NCBI GenBank assembly: GCA_009829735.1
Contig: CM020620.1
Span: 7,394,545 to 7,458,544, forward strand
From: Pyropia yezoensis
Lineage: Eukaryota > Rhodophyta > Bangiophyceae > Bangiales > Bangiaceae
Direction: 5' to 3'
DNA length: 64,000 nt
Translations under genes and position numbers: made by a program
The notes under the pieces: model-generated
Told to the model about the DNA's origin: nothing
The model's database searches: none
The model's input: the letters and a program-made list of their open reading frames with translations, nothing else
In this document: piece after piece, positions 31,095 to 43,198 of the stretch
Position numbering within the stretch: the stretch's first letter is position 1
How the letters are laid out: each line of letters begins with the position of its first letter

Positions 31095-33688
31095 TCCATC
31101 TCGAGCGCCCGCCTCGCCGCCTCCACAGCCGCGTCCTCGGCTGCGCAGAGGGCCGCTTCGCCCGGCACGGCCGCGTCGCCCTGCGCCAGGATTGGTGCGC
31201 GCGCCGGGGGCTGCTGCAGCGGCCTATGCTGGGGGATCCCCGTCGCCGTCCGTGGGGCCGTCGTCGGCCCCGACGTCAAGGCGGCCACCACTTCGCGGTG
31301 GCCGCCGCCCGCCTCGTGCACCTCCATGGGAGTCGCGTCCGCGGGGGGCTCTAACCGCGCGGCCGCGGGCCGGGCCGCGCGGGGGGACGGTGTAATCTGT
31401 GCTGCTGCTGCCGGGGCTGGCGGCGCCGCTGCCGTCGCTGGCGTAGCCAGAGGAGCGGCCGCTGGGGCTGCCACCAAGGGAGCTGCGGCCGCTCGGCCCC
31501 CCTCCCCGATTGGATGGGGGGGAGACCATGGCCGTGTGGTCTGCAACGGTGTCCCCACAGGTCGCCCCGCTGCCACTGCCACCTCGCGTCTGTCCGACCC
31601 GGATGGAGCGGTGGGAACTGGATGGGACGACGGGTGCGCGTTGCGCGTCCCCTCACCGCGTGGCGTTCCCGTTGCGGGCAGCGGCCAGCTGCTCGAGGAT
31701 GTCTGCCGTGGTGGGCCGGTGTCCCTCGGCCCACCCCCGTGCGACCGCTGGGCGCTCCCCTGTTGCTGCCCGGTGCTTGACGCACCGCCAAGGTGGCTGG
31801 CCGATCCCTCCTTGCCCCGCTGCGACTCCTTTGCTTCTTCAGGGGACTGAGAAGACCTCGGCTGCTCGTCGCCCGTCCCGGAAGACGACCGCTGATTGCG
31901 CACAGGGGCGGCCGGAGGCTCGCCCGGTTGACTCAGCGCGACTTGGAGGCCGCCAATGCGCGGCCTCGCCCTTGAGTAGTCGTTCCCAGCCGGCCAACCC
32001 TCGCCGCCGACACCCGGTGCCCGGCCGCCCCGCTCCGGCGGGCTCGGCGGGCTCCGCTGAGGTAACGGTTGCTCCTGCTGCTGCTGCTGCTGCTGATGCT
32101 GCTCATTGCTCTCGCCCTCCTCCGCTGGGCCGCCGCCAAACAGCGGCTGCGCCTTCCCGCGCGGAAAGGTCAGTCCTGTCGGCCCATCCTCGCAACCGCC
32201 GGTTGACGGCCCCTCCCAACCAGAAGGGTTCTGCGGCCGCGGCAGCTGGTTCACCGACGCCTGCGTGCGAGCCAGTGGGTTGAAAAGCGGTCGGACCAGG
32301 CCGACGCTGCTGTCCGGCGGTGCTACTCCAGGGCCGACCAACGGCGGCCCCGCCCGCTGCGACGGGTTCGTCGGCCGCTGCTGCGCGAGGCCGCTGCTCT
32401 CCGCCGGGCGGCCACCCAACGACGGCCCCTTCCACCAGCGACGGATCGGCGGCTCCTGCTGCTGCTCCTGCTTCGGGCTGTGTCCACTGTGGTCCACCGG
32501 GCAGTCGCCAAACAGCTGGCCCGCCGCCCACGAGGGCTCTGCGAACGCGGCCGCTGCGCTTCGTCGCCGTCCCCGTTCGGCCTCGCAGGATGGCCGCCGA
32601 GCCGCGGCCCTCCCCACCAACGCGGGCTCGGTGGCCGCAGCTGGACTTGTTTGTTGCCCCCACGCGGCCCTCCCTTCGCACGCTGGCTGGGCGGCTGCGG
32701 GTGCAGGTGGTTGTTGCCCCCACTCGGCCCCCCCCACCCACGCGGGCTGGCCGGCCGCCGCTCGATGTGATTGTCGCCCCCGCTTGCCCCCCCCCACCCA
32801 CGTGGGCTCAGCGGCCGCAGCTGGACTTGGTCGTTGCCCCGGCTCGGCCCCGCCCACCCGCGCGGGCTCGGCGGCCGCCACTGGACTTGGTCGTTGCCCC
32901 CGCTTGGCCCCCCCCACCCACGCGGGCTCAGCGGCCGCAGCTGGCCTTAGTCGTTGCCGCCCCTTGGCCCCGCCCACCCACGCGGGCTCAGCGGCCGCGG
33001 CTGGACTTGGTCGTTGCCTCGGCTTGGCCCCGCCCACCCACGCGGGCACGGCGGCCGCTGGTCGTGTCCGGCGTAGCCGGCCACCCCGGCCGCGCCACCG
33101 CAACGCGGCGGCCCCGTCCACCGACGTGGGCTTGGCGGCCGCTCCCAGTCCAGGTTCTACGGCTGCGGCTGTGCTGCCCACGGACAGCGGCAGGTCCAGC
33201 GGCACAGACCGCGCTGTGGCCCCACGCGGTCCGCCAGGCGACACTGCCAGCACAGCCGCCGAAAGCCCCGGCGCCATTGCGATCTCGTCGGTTCCGTCAC
33301 GCACCCCCACCACCGGCTCACTGGCGCTCCTGGTGGAGGCCGAGCCGTCCACGGGCAGCCGCACGTCCAGTGACACAGTGCAAACTCGGGCCCCGTGGTT
33401 TGGGCACGCCGACAACGTGCACAAAGCCGCCGACAACCGCGACGCCGCTGGTCCTTGCGTATCTTCCGTGGGGGCGGCCCGCCTCCCGGTGGCGGCCGCC
33501 CCCCCCCCCCCCTCGTTCCCCCGCACCTCCTCCACCCAAGCACGCCCCAGAACGGCGCTGATCTTCCCCCCGGTCGGCGTGGCTGACGCACATTGCGGTC
33601 GCTCGAGGGAAAAGGCGGTACGGGAGAGGACAGGCAGCCCAACAGAGAGGGGAAAGGGGTGTCGCGGGGGCCGACTTGCGGTCCGCAA
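31034..33688 (-). CDS. Long Pro/Ala/Gln-rich ORF upstream of the SANT-like gene
   Basis: 884-residue open frame of low complexity. It may be the N-terminal part of the SANT-like protein, joined by an intron or frameshift, or only an open frame from composition. Visible features are about eight repeats of a 20-residue unit ('AEPAWVGGAKRGQRPSPAAA' type) at about residues 185-350, and a Gln run ('EQHQQQQQQQEQ') near residue 530. In favour of coding: the 60-bp DNA repeat is a multiple of three and keeps the Trp-Val-Gly-Gly pattern. Against: GC-rich DNA here gives long frames on both strands. Confidence 0.35.
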   Translation of the reverse strand: MRTASRPPRHPFPLSVGLPVLSRTAFSLERPQCASATPTGGKISAVLGRAWVEEVRGNEGGGGAAATGRRAAPTEDTQGPAASRLSAALCTLSACPNHGARVCTVSLDVRLPVDGSASTRSASEPVVGVRDGTDEIAMAPGLSAAVLAVSPGGPRGATARSVPLDLPLSVGSTAAAVEPGLGAAAKPTSVDGAAALRWRGRGGRLRRTRPAAAVPAWVGGAKPRQRPSPAAAAEPAWVGGAKGRQRLRPAAAAEPAWVGGAKRGQRPSPVAAAEPARVGGAEPGQRPSPAAAAEPTWVGGGKRGRQSHRAAAGQPAWVGGAEWGQQPPAPAAAQPACEGRAAWGQQTSPAAATEPALVGRAAARRPSCEAERGRRRSAAAAFAEPSWAAGQLFGDCPVDHSGHSPKQEQQQEPPIRRWWKGPSLGGRPAESSGLAQQRPTNPSQRAGPPLVGPGVAPPDSSVGLVRPLFNPLARTQASVNQLPRPQNPSGWEGPSTGGCEDGPTGLTFPRGKAQPLFGGGPAEEGESNEQHQQQQQQQEQPLPQRSPPSPPERGGRAPGVGGEGWPAGNDYSRARPRIGGLQVALSQPGEPPAAPVRNQRSSSGTGDEQPRSSQSPEEAKESQRGKEGSASHLGGASSTGQQQGSAQRSHGGGPRDTGPPRQTSSSSWPLPATGTPRGEGTRNAHPSSHPVPTAPSGSDRREVAVAAGRPVGTPLQTTRPWSPPHPIGEGGRAAAAPLVAAPAAAPLATPATAAAPPAPAAAAQITPSPRAARPAAARLEPPADATPMEVHEAGGGHREVVAALTSGPTTAPRTATGIPQHRPLQQPPARAPILAQGDAAVPGEAALCAAEDAAVEAARRALEMEWDLASTPTGSRTPLSSEYS
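32630..33150. repeat. 60-bp tandem repeat, about eight copies
   Basis: The unit starts 'ctggacttggtcgttgcccc' and recurs every 60 bp from about 32,641 to 33,061, with a few substitutions per copy. It encodes a 20-residue repeat in the minus-strand frame 31,034-33,688. Confidence 0.9.
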
Positions 33689-35534
33689 TCACGCATACAA
33701 CCGCGAGCGCAACCAGCTTGAAGTATGCAAACGTGTGCCCCGTTGTGCCAGCCGTTCATGGCCACCACACGCGGGGCTAGATACACCCCGACGGGGCCGA
33801 GAGTGACATCCAACCCCCCCGCCCCGCCAGTAGCAAACGCTCCCCCCCCCGCCAGCAGCAGCAAGTGCTCCCCAACAGCAGCAAGCGCCCCCCGGCAGCA
33901 GCAAACGCCACCCTCCCCCCCCCCACAGCAAACGCCTCTCCACCATCCCCCCCCCGACGTGCTTGTCACGACACCAGCTGCGAAATCCTTGCGGCCGCGA
34001 CACTTGCCGGGGGGGAGGAAGCCGCCCCCTCCGGCGCGGCCGCAAACAGCGGGGGGGACACCACCGCCAAGAGCACCACGGGGATGCGCCTCCACCGATG
34101 AGGAGAACACAACGGGAGATGGCGGCCAGCCACGTGAGCAATGTGGCCCCCCTAGGGGACCAGCCGCATCAACCGTGCGGCCGCGAGGAGAAGCAGGCGG
34201 GGCGACACTCCCGCAGCGCCGCGGCAAACAGCGTGGGGACGACCAACGGTGGGGGGGGGGCCAACCCGCGGCCGCCACGCGGCCGCCAAGGGGCGGGCGA
34301 CCGTCGCCCACGAGCGTGACACTCCCCCGGAGGGGAGACGCCACCACCAAAAAATCCGGGCAAGGCGCCTCTGCCCATGCGGCCCGACAAGGGGGATGGC
34401 GGCGAGCCACGTAGACAATGTGGCCGCCTGAAGGACCAGCCGCATCAACCGTGCAGCCGGGAGACAACCCAGGCGGGGTAACGCTCCCCCACCGCCGTCA
34501 CAAGCACTTCCGAGACGCCCCTGGCAGCGGGGGGGGGTGTCTCCCAAGCGCGGCGGCGACGATCCTCGGTGGGGCCGCAAAAACAGGGTGGGGGGGGCCG
34601 CAACATAGAATGGGGGGGGGAAGGCGCGACGACCCCTGGCCGTGCCGGACCCGCCAAGGAGGGGGGGCAAGGGGGGAAGAGCGGCGACCTGTGTTCCAAA
34701 GGAGACCCGTCTACGCACGGACGGGGGCCGATCGGCAGGGGTGCGGGGTCGGCGACGACCCGCGGCGACAGCGCGGCCGCAGAGCGCCTGAGGGAGTGTC
34801 ACCCATGACGGGAGGGACCCGCGGCCGTCGAGCGGCCGCGGGCCATCCTTGCGATGTACGGGGCGGCGAGGGGGGGAGGGACCCGCGGCCGTCAGGCAGC
34901 CGCAAAGCATTATGGAGGCCCGTCTCGGGGGGGCCCGCTCCGGGATGAGCCACCTGATGGGGCTAGAGGCGGCCACTTGGTAGTGGTCCCGCCAAAGGAG
35001 AGGGCAACCACGAGGCGCCCCAAAATTTGCCAAGACCATCATGGTCATGGTGTCTGTGGCGGCGCCAAGCAGGGCCACGCGGGGATGGGGGGGGGGGGGG
35101 GGGGTTCGCGGCGGACCCCGCGTGGCGGCCCCACAAGCATCCTTGCTGGCACGACGGGGGGTGCTGGCGGGTGATAGCATGTGATAGCAGAGGGAGAGGC
35201 CAGGGCCAGAACAGTCAAAATCGAAGGGGTGGAGGGGGGTCGAGGGAGGGTTGGGGCGTCACTGGTCCCAGCCTCGTGCGGGGCGGCCGACGCCGACCGA
35301 GAGAGGAGCTGCTGTCGACACACCTGGGGAACTTATGCTGGCAGGGGGGGATGTCCCTTTGATTTGGTGCGCGCTGAGCCTCGACACGCACTTTCCTCCC
35401 TCGAAGGGGTGGGCGAGTGCCGTTGGGGGCGCACGTGTGGTGGCTGTGTGACAAACCAATGGGGAACGCAATTGGGCCGGAAGGGGCGAGGGGGGGCGGA
35501 AGAGCACGAGGGGGGGGCGGGGGGGGTCGGGGGG
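33689..35534. other. Gene-poor right flank of element E up to U2
   Basis: Very GC-rich with many G-runs and no supported gene; minus-strand frames here are low-complexity and overlap one another. Two copies of a segment 277 bp apart (starting 34,119 and 34,396, sharing 'gaccagccgcatcaaccgtg' with small changes) show a local tandem duplication. U2 is inserted at 35,535. I could not find the right end of E. Confidence 0.55.
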
Positions 35535-35547
35535 CACCCTTCGTTAA

Positions 35548-36263
35548 GACGGCTGTTGCCGGGCATCCTGGGTATTCAGGGCCGCGCCCCTTCCGCATCG
35601 GCTGAGCACGTTCAATTCGATCCGGCGCTGAAGCAATTCTGGCACCGCATTGGCCCAGTCACAGTCTGTCAGGTATTTCCTTTGCTTCTGCATCAAGCAT
35701 CACACAATCATTGAAAAATGCACACGTGGTCGCCATAGCCCTCGTTGCAGCCGTCTGTGGGAGGTCAGATGGGAGACTTTGGAGAACAGTTCATGCCGGG
35801 GAGTCGCGACTCGTCGAAAAATCGCTGCACGGACCACACACTGTCTTCATCGTGTCGCGGTGCAAGCCCCTCCCGCCTCGCCGCGACCGCCGCCGGCCCA
35901 CCCCACCCCCTCCATCACTCACACCCCCCGGCCCTATCCCCGTTAGCTCAGTAATCGTTAAAGTAAAAAACCGTATCACTCGTCACCGCATCCCGTACCA
36001 GGAAGGTCAAAAAGGGGGGGGGTTGGTGCTGGCGGTGTCACTGAGCGTCTGGGGGGGGTGCGGTCCCCCCACGACGGCCCCCAAGCCACATCCGGTGCCG
36101 GTGGAAGCAGGTCAAAAAGGGGGGAGCTCTGCGCGGGGGGCGTCACAGAGCATCCTTGGGGGGTCCGGTCCCCCCGCGCCCAACCCACATCAGACGCCGA
36201 CGGCGCCGGCAGTGGCTCACGCGACCGCGGCGCAAGCCTGCGACGGGAGCCTCTCCGCACACG
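35548..36263 (-). pseudogene. U2 second gene, 3' part, and adjacent terminal region
   Basis: On the minus strand the frame resumes after C2 at 36,263 with 'RRGSRRRLAPRSREPLPAP' and contains two units of a roughly 30-residue repeat: 'GDRTPQGCSVTPPAQSSPL' then 'GDRTPPRRSVTPPAPTPPL'. It ends 'FDLPGTGCGDE' at 35,976. U1 has lost part of the second unit next to B. From 35,975 to 35,548 there is only terminal sequence with no supported gene. Confidence 0.65.
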
Positions 36264-36627
36264 TGTAGCAATATGGTCGGCCGTATTGTGACCCTAATAT
36301 TAGGGGGGGCTACTTCTAATCCTTGGCTTTCAATTTGAGAGTCCGTACTGGTCACGGTATCTATAAGTTACGTATGACCAGAGGGACTTGCATCTTGGGG
36401 TGGAGGGTAGTTAGTAGTGTCTCCGAGGGTTTATAACGAGGGGGCCGGCGGCGAATCCACCGCCGGCCAAGGCAGAACAACAAACCCCTCCCATTTGGGC
36501 TCCCATCTTGGTCCCGTGGCTTGCGCTCCAAGGATAGCAACCTTGGCCTCCCGGTGACGTTGGTGCCGATCCCCCGTGGTGAGTGTTCCCTGTGAGTGGA
36601 CGTGCGACGGATCCCTATTGTGCTACA
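36264..36627 (+). repeat. C2 5' LTR
   Basis: 364-bp LTR, TGTAGCAATATGG to TGTGCTACA, with a 7-bp terminal inverted repeat. It pairs with the 3' LTR 46,608-46,972. TATAA-like 'ggtttataacgag' near 36,430 may be the promoter core. Confidence 0.93.
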
Positions 36628-36628
36628 T

Positions 36629-36646
36629 TGGTGGAGCAGCAGGGGA
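36629..36646 (+). promoter_or_regulatory. C2 primer binding site
   Basis: TGGTGGAGCAGCAGGGGA, one base after the LTR; identical to C1 and to element B. Confidence 0.8.
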
Positions 36647-36845
36647 CGGGATTCCGTCACCCTTGTGGTGACGCCGTCTTCGGCCCTGGCACACGGATAG
36701 GGATCCAGTCCTTTTCTTGTACTCGTGGTGCTGCGATCTGTTGATTGTTTTGAATGGTTGCGTTTGACTGCGATCTACGGTTACTCTCCCCCAACTACCC
36801 CCTCGCTCTCTTACTCGTGGTGACTGTTACGTCGGTTGACTGATT

Positions 36846-38930
36846 GTGACTATGTCTACCCAAGAGACGGGGAACGTTCAAGGTGACGGATCGGCGTCGA
36901 CGCCGACCCCGGAGCTGAACCCGGGAACCGGGATCGGTAACCCGATCGACAACATTGAGACGCCGATGCTCTCCGTTGCCGGATCGACGTTTGGTACGGC
37001 ACGGACGGCCGGGGGCGGCGGACCGCCGCAACTGTCCTCTGCCGACCTCACGCCGCCGCCACTTTCACCAGGAGACTCCCTGATGGCATCATTGGCTCGC
37101 ATCGAAGCCCGGTTCACCGGGCTCGACGCCCGTCAAGAGCGTACGGAGGACGCGATGGCGGTGCTGATGTCAGCACGCCATACGACGGTACCCCGTCGGG
37201 TCCCCCCCACGCCGGTGCGGCTCGAACCGGCCGGACTACTTTTGGAGGCCACCAGGGTCAACCCCGGTGTTGCTACTCCTGGACAACCCCCGGACATGGC
37301 GATTTATGGACCCGACTCGTCGGGTGGGTTGGAACGTAGCCATACGGAGCGCTACGCTCGGAGCACCCAGAGCGGGCTCCGCGGACATGGTCCGGCGGAC
37401 ACTTACACCGGAACAGAGTCGGCGATGGGGGGAGACGGTACCGTCTCCCATTACCCCCTCGACGACGGAAGCCAGGCAACTCGGGTACCCGAGGCGCCGA
37501 CGCCGGAAGTTCCAGCGTCACTGATGCAAGCGATGACAGCGCAGGTTACTGCGAGCCTACTGAAGCGGTTGGAGTCCGATGAGTTCACTCATCAACTGGC
37601 TAAGCGACTGGATATCCAGGACGCGGACACGGAGATTGTCAACGAAGTCTTCAGGTCGGTACTGACTCCCGAACGTTATCGTTTGGAAGACTGATCCACT
37701 GCCGTATCGGAGTCGATGCGTACGACCTCGCACCGAGCGATTCGCTCTATGCAGACCCTTATGAAGGGAGTCCCTATGTTCGGGGGCCCCAACGGACGCC
37801 CGTTGGCAGTCATCGGCTTCTTGACTAGCTTCAAGGCCGCCGCAGACAAGGCACTCGTCAACGAGGGGCTGGCGCTGGAGATCCTCCCGTTCTTTGCTGA
37901 CGAGCGGGTTCGAGGCATCCTCCGCCAGGCATCCCCGATGCCGGGAATGAGGGTCGCAGCCACCTCCATGGATTACCGTGGTATATTGAAGGAGTTGCTT
38001 AGCAGCTACCTCAGTGAGGACAAGTGCGAAGACCACTATCGGGCCCTTCGCACTGCCACCGCCCAGTCCTGGGAGGATGAGGAGATGTTTGGACGCCGGA
38101 TCCAAGAGCTCGACTACGAGCTGGGAAAGCTCCTCGGTTATGGGGAACTACGGGCCATCCTGTTCGCAGGAGTACCCAACTACGTGCGGATATCCGCATG
38201 GGGAGCCAATACGGCCCGGACGAACTTCAGTCGACTGATGCATATGTGCAAGTCCCTAGGGGACGCCTACCGGGTGCTACACCCGGAATGTGCCTTGGCC
38301 CCGAAGCCCAAGGGTGAGGGAGGCAAGCCCAGTCTTACCCCGGTACCGAGGCAAGAGAAGGTGGAACGTAAGGCCACACCAGTACTGGTGGCGACCGAAC
38401 AGACCCCTACCGGGGAGGATGAACCTCTAGTCGACCAACAGAGCCACCTGCTGCTACCGGCGACGCCGGTGATTGATGAGCATGGTACGGTGGCGTACAT
38501 CGCCCCGGCTGGGACTCAGTTCCAGGTCAGCGAGGGAGCGGGACGGCGCGTCCAGTATGTACGGACTACGGGGTATGCCCCGGTTACGGGTAACCCCCAC
38601 CAGCCCCTGCCGACCTGTGCAGTACGTACGGAGGCACCTCCGCACATCGCTGGTAGAGCCAACCGGTGGGGGGAGTCCATGTTCCGGCTGGCACCGGGAC
38701 CCAAGGCCTACCAAGGGGCGGGCACTCGGGCGCCCGAGGCAGGCAACCGGACCTATGGAGCCAACCCGACGCGGACCCGGGACGGCCGGCACGTCCGGAT
38801 GTATGTTGTGCGGAGACCCCCAACACTGGGTGTCCGCATGCCCGCTCATCCCGGAGGAGTCTCGACGGGCAGCGGCGCAACGCAAGGCATCCATGGGTGG
38901 GTATCCCGCCCGAGGCCCGGCACCGGGTAG
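36846..38930 (+). pseudogene. C2 gag region
   Basis: Family C gag from 'MTMSTQETGNVQGDG' through the helical core ('GFLTSFKAAADKALVNEG', 'LLSSYLSEDKCEDHYRAL') to the CCHC knuckle 'CMLCGDPQHWVSAC' near 38,805. The region is broken in this copy. It overlaps the start of the pol frame. Confidence 0.82.
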
Positions 38931-41900
38931 GCAGCAAGCTTCAGGAGGAGTACTGGCAGTCGAGAGGCACCCCCGCTCTCGGATGTCCCGGAGGACAGTA
39001 CCCGGCCGAGCACGGGAAACGAGTAAGAGGAAGGACGACACGGGGTCGCTGGGGTAACCCTAGCAAGCCACCCCGGACTGCCGCGGGGAAAGCCCCACGG
39101 AGAGCGCGGTTGAGCCGACGCCGCATCAACCGCCGGGTACACCTTCCGGCCCCGACGACACGGCGTCAGGGGATTGATGACCAACCTCCAAGGTTGGGAG
39201 GAGAGGACGGGAAGCCCCGTCACATGGAACCAGACAAGGGCCCTGTTCAGGGTGCCCGAGCTACACCGGATATCGGTGTAGGCCACGTACTGTTCACCTT
39301 GGAGAACTTCAAGGTATCAGCCACACTGGGGGTTGACCCCCAGTCGACCCGGTCGTATTACCCCGTACTGGATACAGGGGCTGGACCTAACTTGATCCGG
39401 AAGGATACCCTCCCGGACAAGTGGCTCCCGCGAGTCAGAGTTGCTCGGGGACCCACGATCAAGGATGCGAATGGTCGTCTCATTCGTACGACCGCAGCGA
39501 TGTCGCTGCAGGTCACCATCGGGGAGCTTACTACGGAAGTTGACTTCCTGGTATGTGAGACGCTATCTGTGCCCTGCATACTGGGGTGCACCTTCATCAA
39601 CGTTCACGTTGATGCAATCCGGCCAGGCCGGAGGACCGTCGAGCTGCAAGAGGCCGACGGGACGAAGAGAGGACAGACAGCGATCGTCAGGGACCTGACG
39701 CTACAAGGGAGCCACGTTAACGTGGCTGAGGTATACGCAAGCAAAGAACCGAAGACACTCCGGCTAGCCAAGCGGACTCGCTTTGAGCCGCTATCGGAGA
39801 CCGTCCTCCCGGTTAACTGTGACCTCGCAGGCATCTGCAGAGTCCAGTCCAACCTACGAACCTACAAGCGCCATGGGTTGACCATGGCCAATGGTATCGC
39901 AGACCTCCCAGCAGGGGGGTCATCACTGCTGGTGATGGCGAACTATCGCCGTAAGGCAGTCACCCTCCCGACGGGAACTATCCTCGGGATTGCCGAGCTC
40001 TACGAAGGAGATATCCTTACCTCTGACAAGGAAGGTCAAGTGGAACCACTTGAGGTGCTGGCGGTCACCGAGACCACCGAGCGACAGCAACCCGATGACG
40101 GGAAGCCTAACCCATCGGCGGCTCCGGCGGACATGCCGCCAAAGGACCAAGAAGCCTTGAAGGCACTGGCCGAGGCTGACCTCGACCACCTTCCCCCTTC
40201 GGTAGCTGAAGGGGTACTACGGATGCTAAGAAAGTACGACGTCACGTGGACCGGCGGGGCGCTGGGTACCATTGGGGCAACCCAACATCGTATAGACGTG
40301 GTACCAGGTGCTCGACCAGCGCGGTCGCAACCGCATCGTGCGGGACCTGTGCAACGAGAGATCGTTGATGGGGAAGTGAAGGGGATGAGTGAAGCTAAGG
40401 TGATCCGACCTTCGATGTCGGAGTGGGGTGCCCCAGTCGTGATCGTACCGAAGAAGGATCAAACCCCTCGGTTTTGCATCGATTATCGACGCCTCAACTT
40501 GGTTACCAAGAAAGATACATACCCTTTACCAAGGATGGACGAGTGTATCGACTCGCTGGGGGAGGCCACTGTGTTTACCACTATCGACTGCAATGCCGGG
40601 TACTGGCAGATCCCAGTGGCGGAAGAGGATATCCCCAAGACGGCGTTCGTCTGTCACAGTGGCGTGTACGAGTTCCTAAGGATGCCCTTCGGATTGTCCA
40701 ACGCCCCCGCCACATTCCAACGGGCCATCGACATCATACTGTCGGGAGTCAAGTGGCGTAACTGCCTGGTGTACTTGGACGACGTCATCGTCTTCTCGCG
40801 TAATATGGATGACCATGTGCAACATGTCGACGAGGTACTCACCCTCTTGCGGAACGCCGGGGTAACCCTGCGCCTCAAGAAGTGCGCCTTCTTCCAGCAG
40901 ATAGTCGAGTATCTGGGTCACCAGATCACACCAGGTAAACTGGGAGTGCTCGAAGCTAATACCCGGGCACTCCGGGATGCGCAATACCCAACCACCCAGA
41001 CACAGCTGAAAAGCTTCCTGGGGATGTGCAACGTATACCGACGGTTCGTCACGGACTTCGCTCGTATAGCCAAACCGTTAACGGTTCTGACGAGCAGTGC
41101 CTTGCCAAAGGTACTCCAACCTCCCTCGCCCAGCAAGGGAGAGACATTCGAGCTGCTCAAGCAAGCTCTGCTAGTCCCACCCGTGCTTGCGTTGCCGCCT
41201 AGACGCGGGACCTTCGTCATCGACGTCGACGCCTGCGACACCCAAGTGGGATGCACCCTGCTACAAGGAGAGACCATCATCGGTACCGATAATGCTATCC
41301 CGGACCTACATCCGGTAGGGTACTTCAGCCGGACACTCAACCCGGCTGAGCGTAACTATAGTGCCACCGAGCGCGAGTGCCTCGGAGTCATATGGGCAGT
41401 GCAACTGCTCCGGCCATACCTGGAAGGTTCCAGGTTCATCGTAAGGCCCGACCACGAACCTTTACGATGGCTTCTCAACCTTGGTGACAAGGATTCCGAC
41501 AGCCACGGTCGGCTAGCCCGGTGGAGGCTGAAGATGGCCGAGCACGACTACCGGACCATATATAAAGCCGGCTCCACCCATCATCTGGGGGACGCGCTGT
41601 CGCGACTCGATACCCCAAGCGGGGATACCCGACAGGTGGACGAAGACATTCCGGTGGTACCGGTGTGCATGGTGGGTAATGCTACCCAAGGTATGGTTGA
41701 CCATTCCAGGGCACACCTTGCGTGCCCATTGACCCTCGCGGACTTCCGCGAGGCACAGGCCATTGACGATGACTGTAAACGCCATCGTGCTAACCTCCTG
41801 GCCGGCACGGCCGGCTTCTTCTCCGAGAACGAGGACGGACTCATATATCGGCGGGCACCCGCCGATGGACGGCATCAGGTCGTGGTTCCCGTGTCCTTAC

Positions 41901-43198
41901 GGCAGGCCGTCATGGAACGAGAACACGAGAACCCCACAGCCGGACACCCGGGGGGTTCGCGCATGTTCGCAGCAATGCGAAGGATCTTCTACTGGCCAGC
42001 AATGGCCGTCGACGTAATCGACCACGTGCGGGGATGCCACCCGTGCGCACGGAATCGCATGAGTCTTCATAGGCGGGCATCCGCTATGAAACTGTCCCCC
42101 CGGATGGACCCAGCGAGCAAGTCGCTATCGACATACTCGGACCGCTTCCGGTAACGGAAGAAGGGAACAGGTACATCCTGGTCATGTCGGACCGCTTTAC
42201 TAAGCTGTCACGGGCAGTAGCAATCCCGGACGATACGGCCTACACCATCATGAACGCAGTGGTTGACCACTGGATCAGTGCTTACGGAGTAATGAAGCAA
42301 CTCCTCTCCGATAACGGAGCAAACCTTACGTCAGCATTCTGCACTAAGGTCCTGGGCATGTTCGGTATCGAACCCCGTCGGGCATCCAACTACGACCCGC
42401 AGTCCAACGGGCAGGTGGAGCGGTTCAACCGCACCATCGTCAAGATGCTCCAATGCTATGTGGCGGAACACACGAAGACGTGGGACAGGCTTCTGTCCGT
42501 CTTGACCCTGGCATACAATGCCAGGCCCCACCGGAGTACCACCATTGCCCCCCTGGAATGAGTCATGCCGATGGGCGTCGGTAACCTGACGCTGCCACCG
42601 GGCAGATGCACTCGGTATGATATACCGAAGGGCCGACCGGCCGAACGGATCCACTTAGCTTGGTTGGCCAAGCTATCGTGGATGATACCCAAGCTCAAGG
42701 GTGCCCTTGACCGTACACAACTTCGGTACAAGAAGAACTTTGACGCCCGGCTACGGGTACGCAACGCAACCGTGGTAACAGGCGACTGGGTCTATATCAG
42801 ACACCAGAAGTTCCGAGGGAACAAGCTTATGCAACCGGTCAAGGGACTGTACCAGATCTTACACAGAGATGATCACTCTGTCATCCTGCACTCCGATACG
42901 GAGATACAACGCATCAACCTCAACGATGTGACACCTGCTCCGAAGCCGGAACAGCCTGAGCCGGTACCGGCTGGGTTGCTACATGAAGCTCTTACAACCC
43001 ACCGGTCAGATGACCCGGTGGGACCGGATGGGATTCCATACCAAGTAGATAGCGTGGTCGGACACACCGACCCGGACCTACCAGGACCCTGGTAGGTCAA
43101 GGTGATGTGGGTCGGATACGACTCACCCACCTGGGACCAAGCGGCGAATATACCCCGCCAACTCCTCATGCCTTACATGAGGCGACGACGCCTACTGT
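38666..43198 (+). pseudogene. C2 pol region: protease, reverse transcriptase, RNase H, integrase, chromodomain-like tail
   Basis: Protease with 'VLDTGAGPNLIR' near 39,365. Reverse transcriptase with 'FCIDYRRLN' and 'YLDDVIVFS' (40,470-40,800). RNase H with 'FVIDVDACDTQVGCTLL' and 'LGDALSRL'. Integrase zinc domain 'HENPTAGHPGG...CHPCARN' and core motifs 'SDNGANLTS' and 'QSNGQVERFNRT'. A chromodomain-like stretch ('YQVDSVVGHTD', 'VMWVGYDSPTWDQA') lies near 43,035-43,145. The protein is clearly related to A/B pol but to a different family. There are a few breaks. The region is unusually rich in perfect stem-loops (see findings). Confidence 0.92.

Noticed and set aside
33157-35180. Two long minus-strand ORFs right of the SANT-like gene
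   Set aside because: Overlapping low-complexity frames in G-run-rich DNA with a local 277-bp duplication; no domain or start context.
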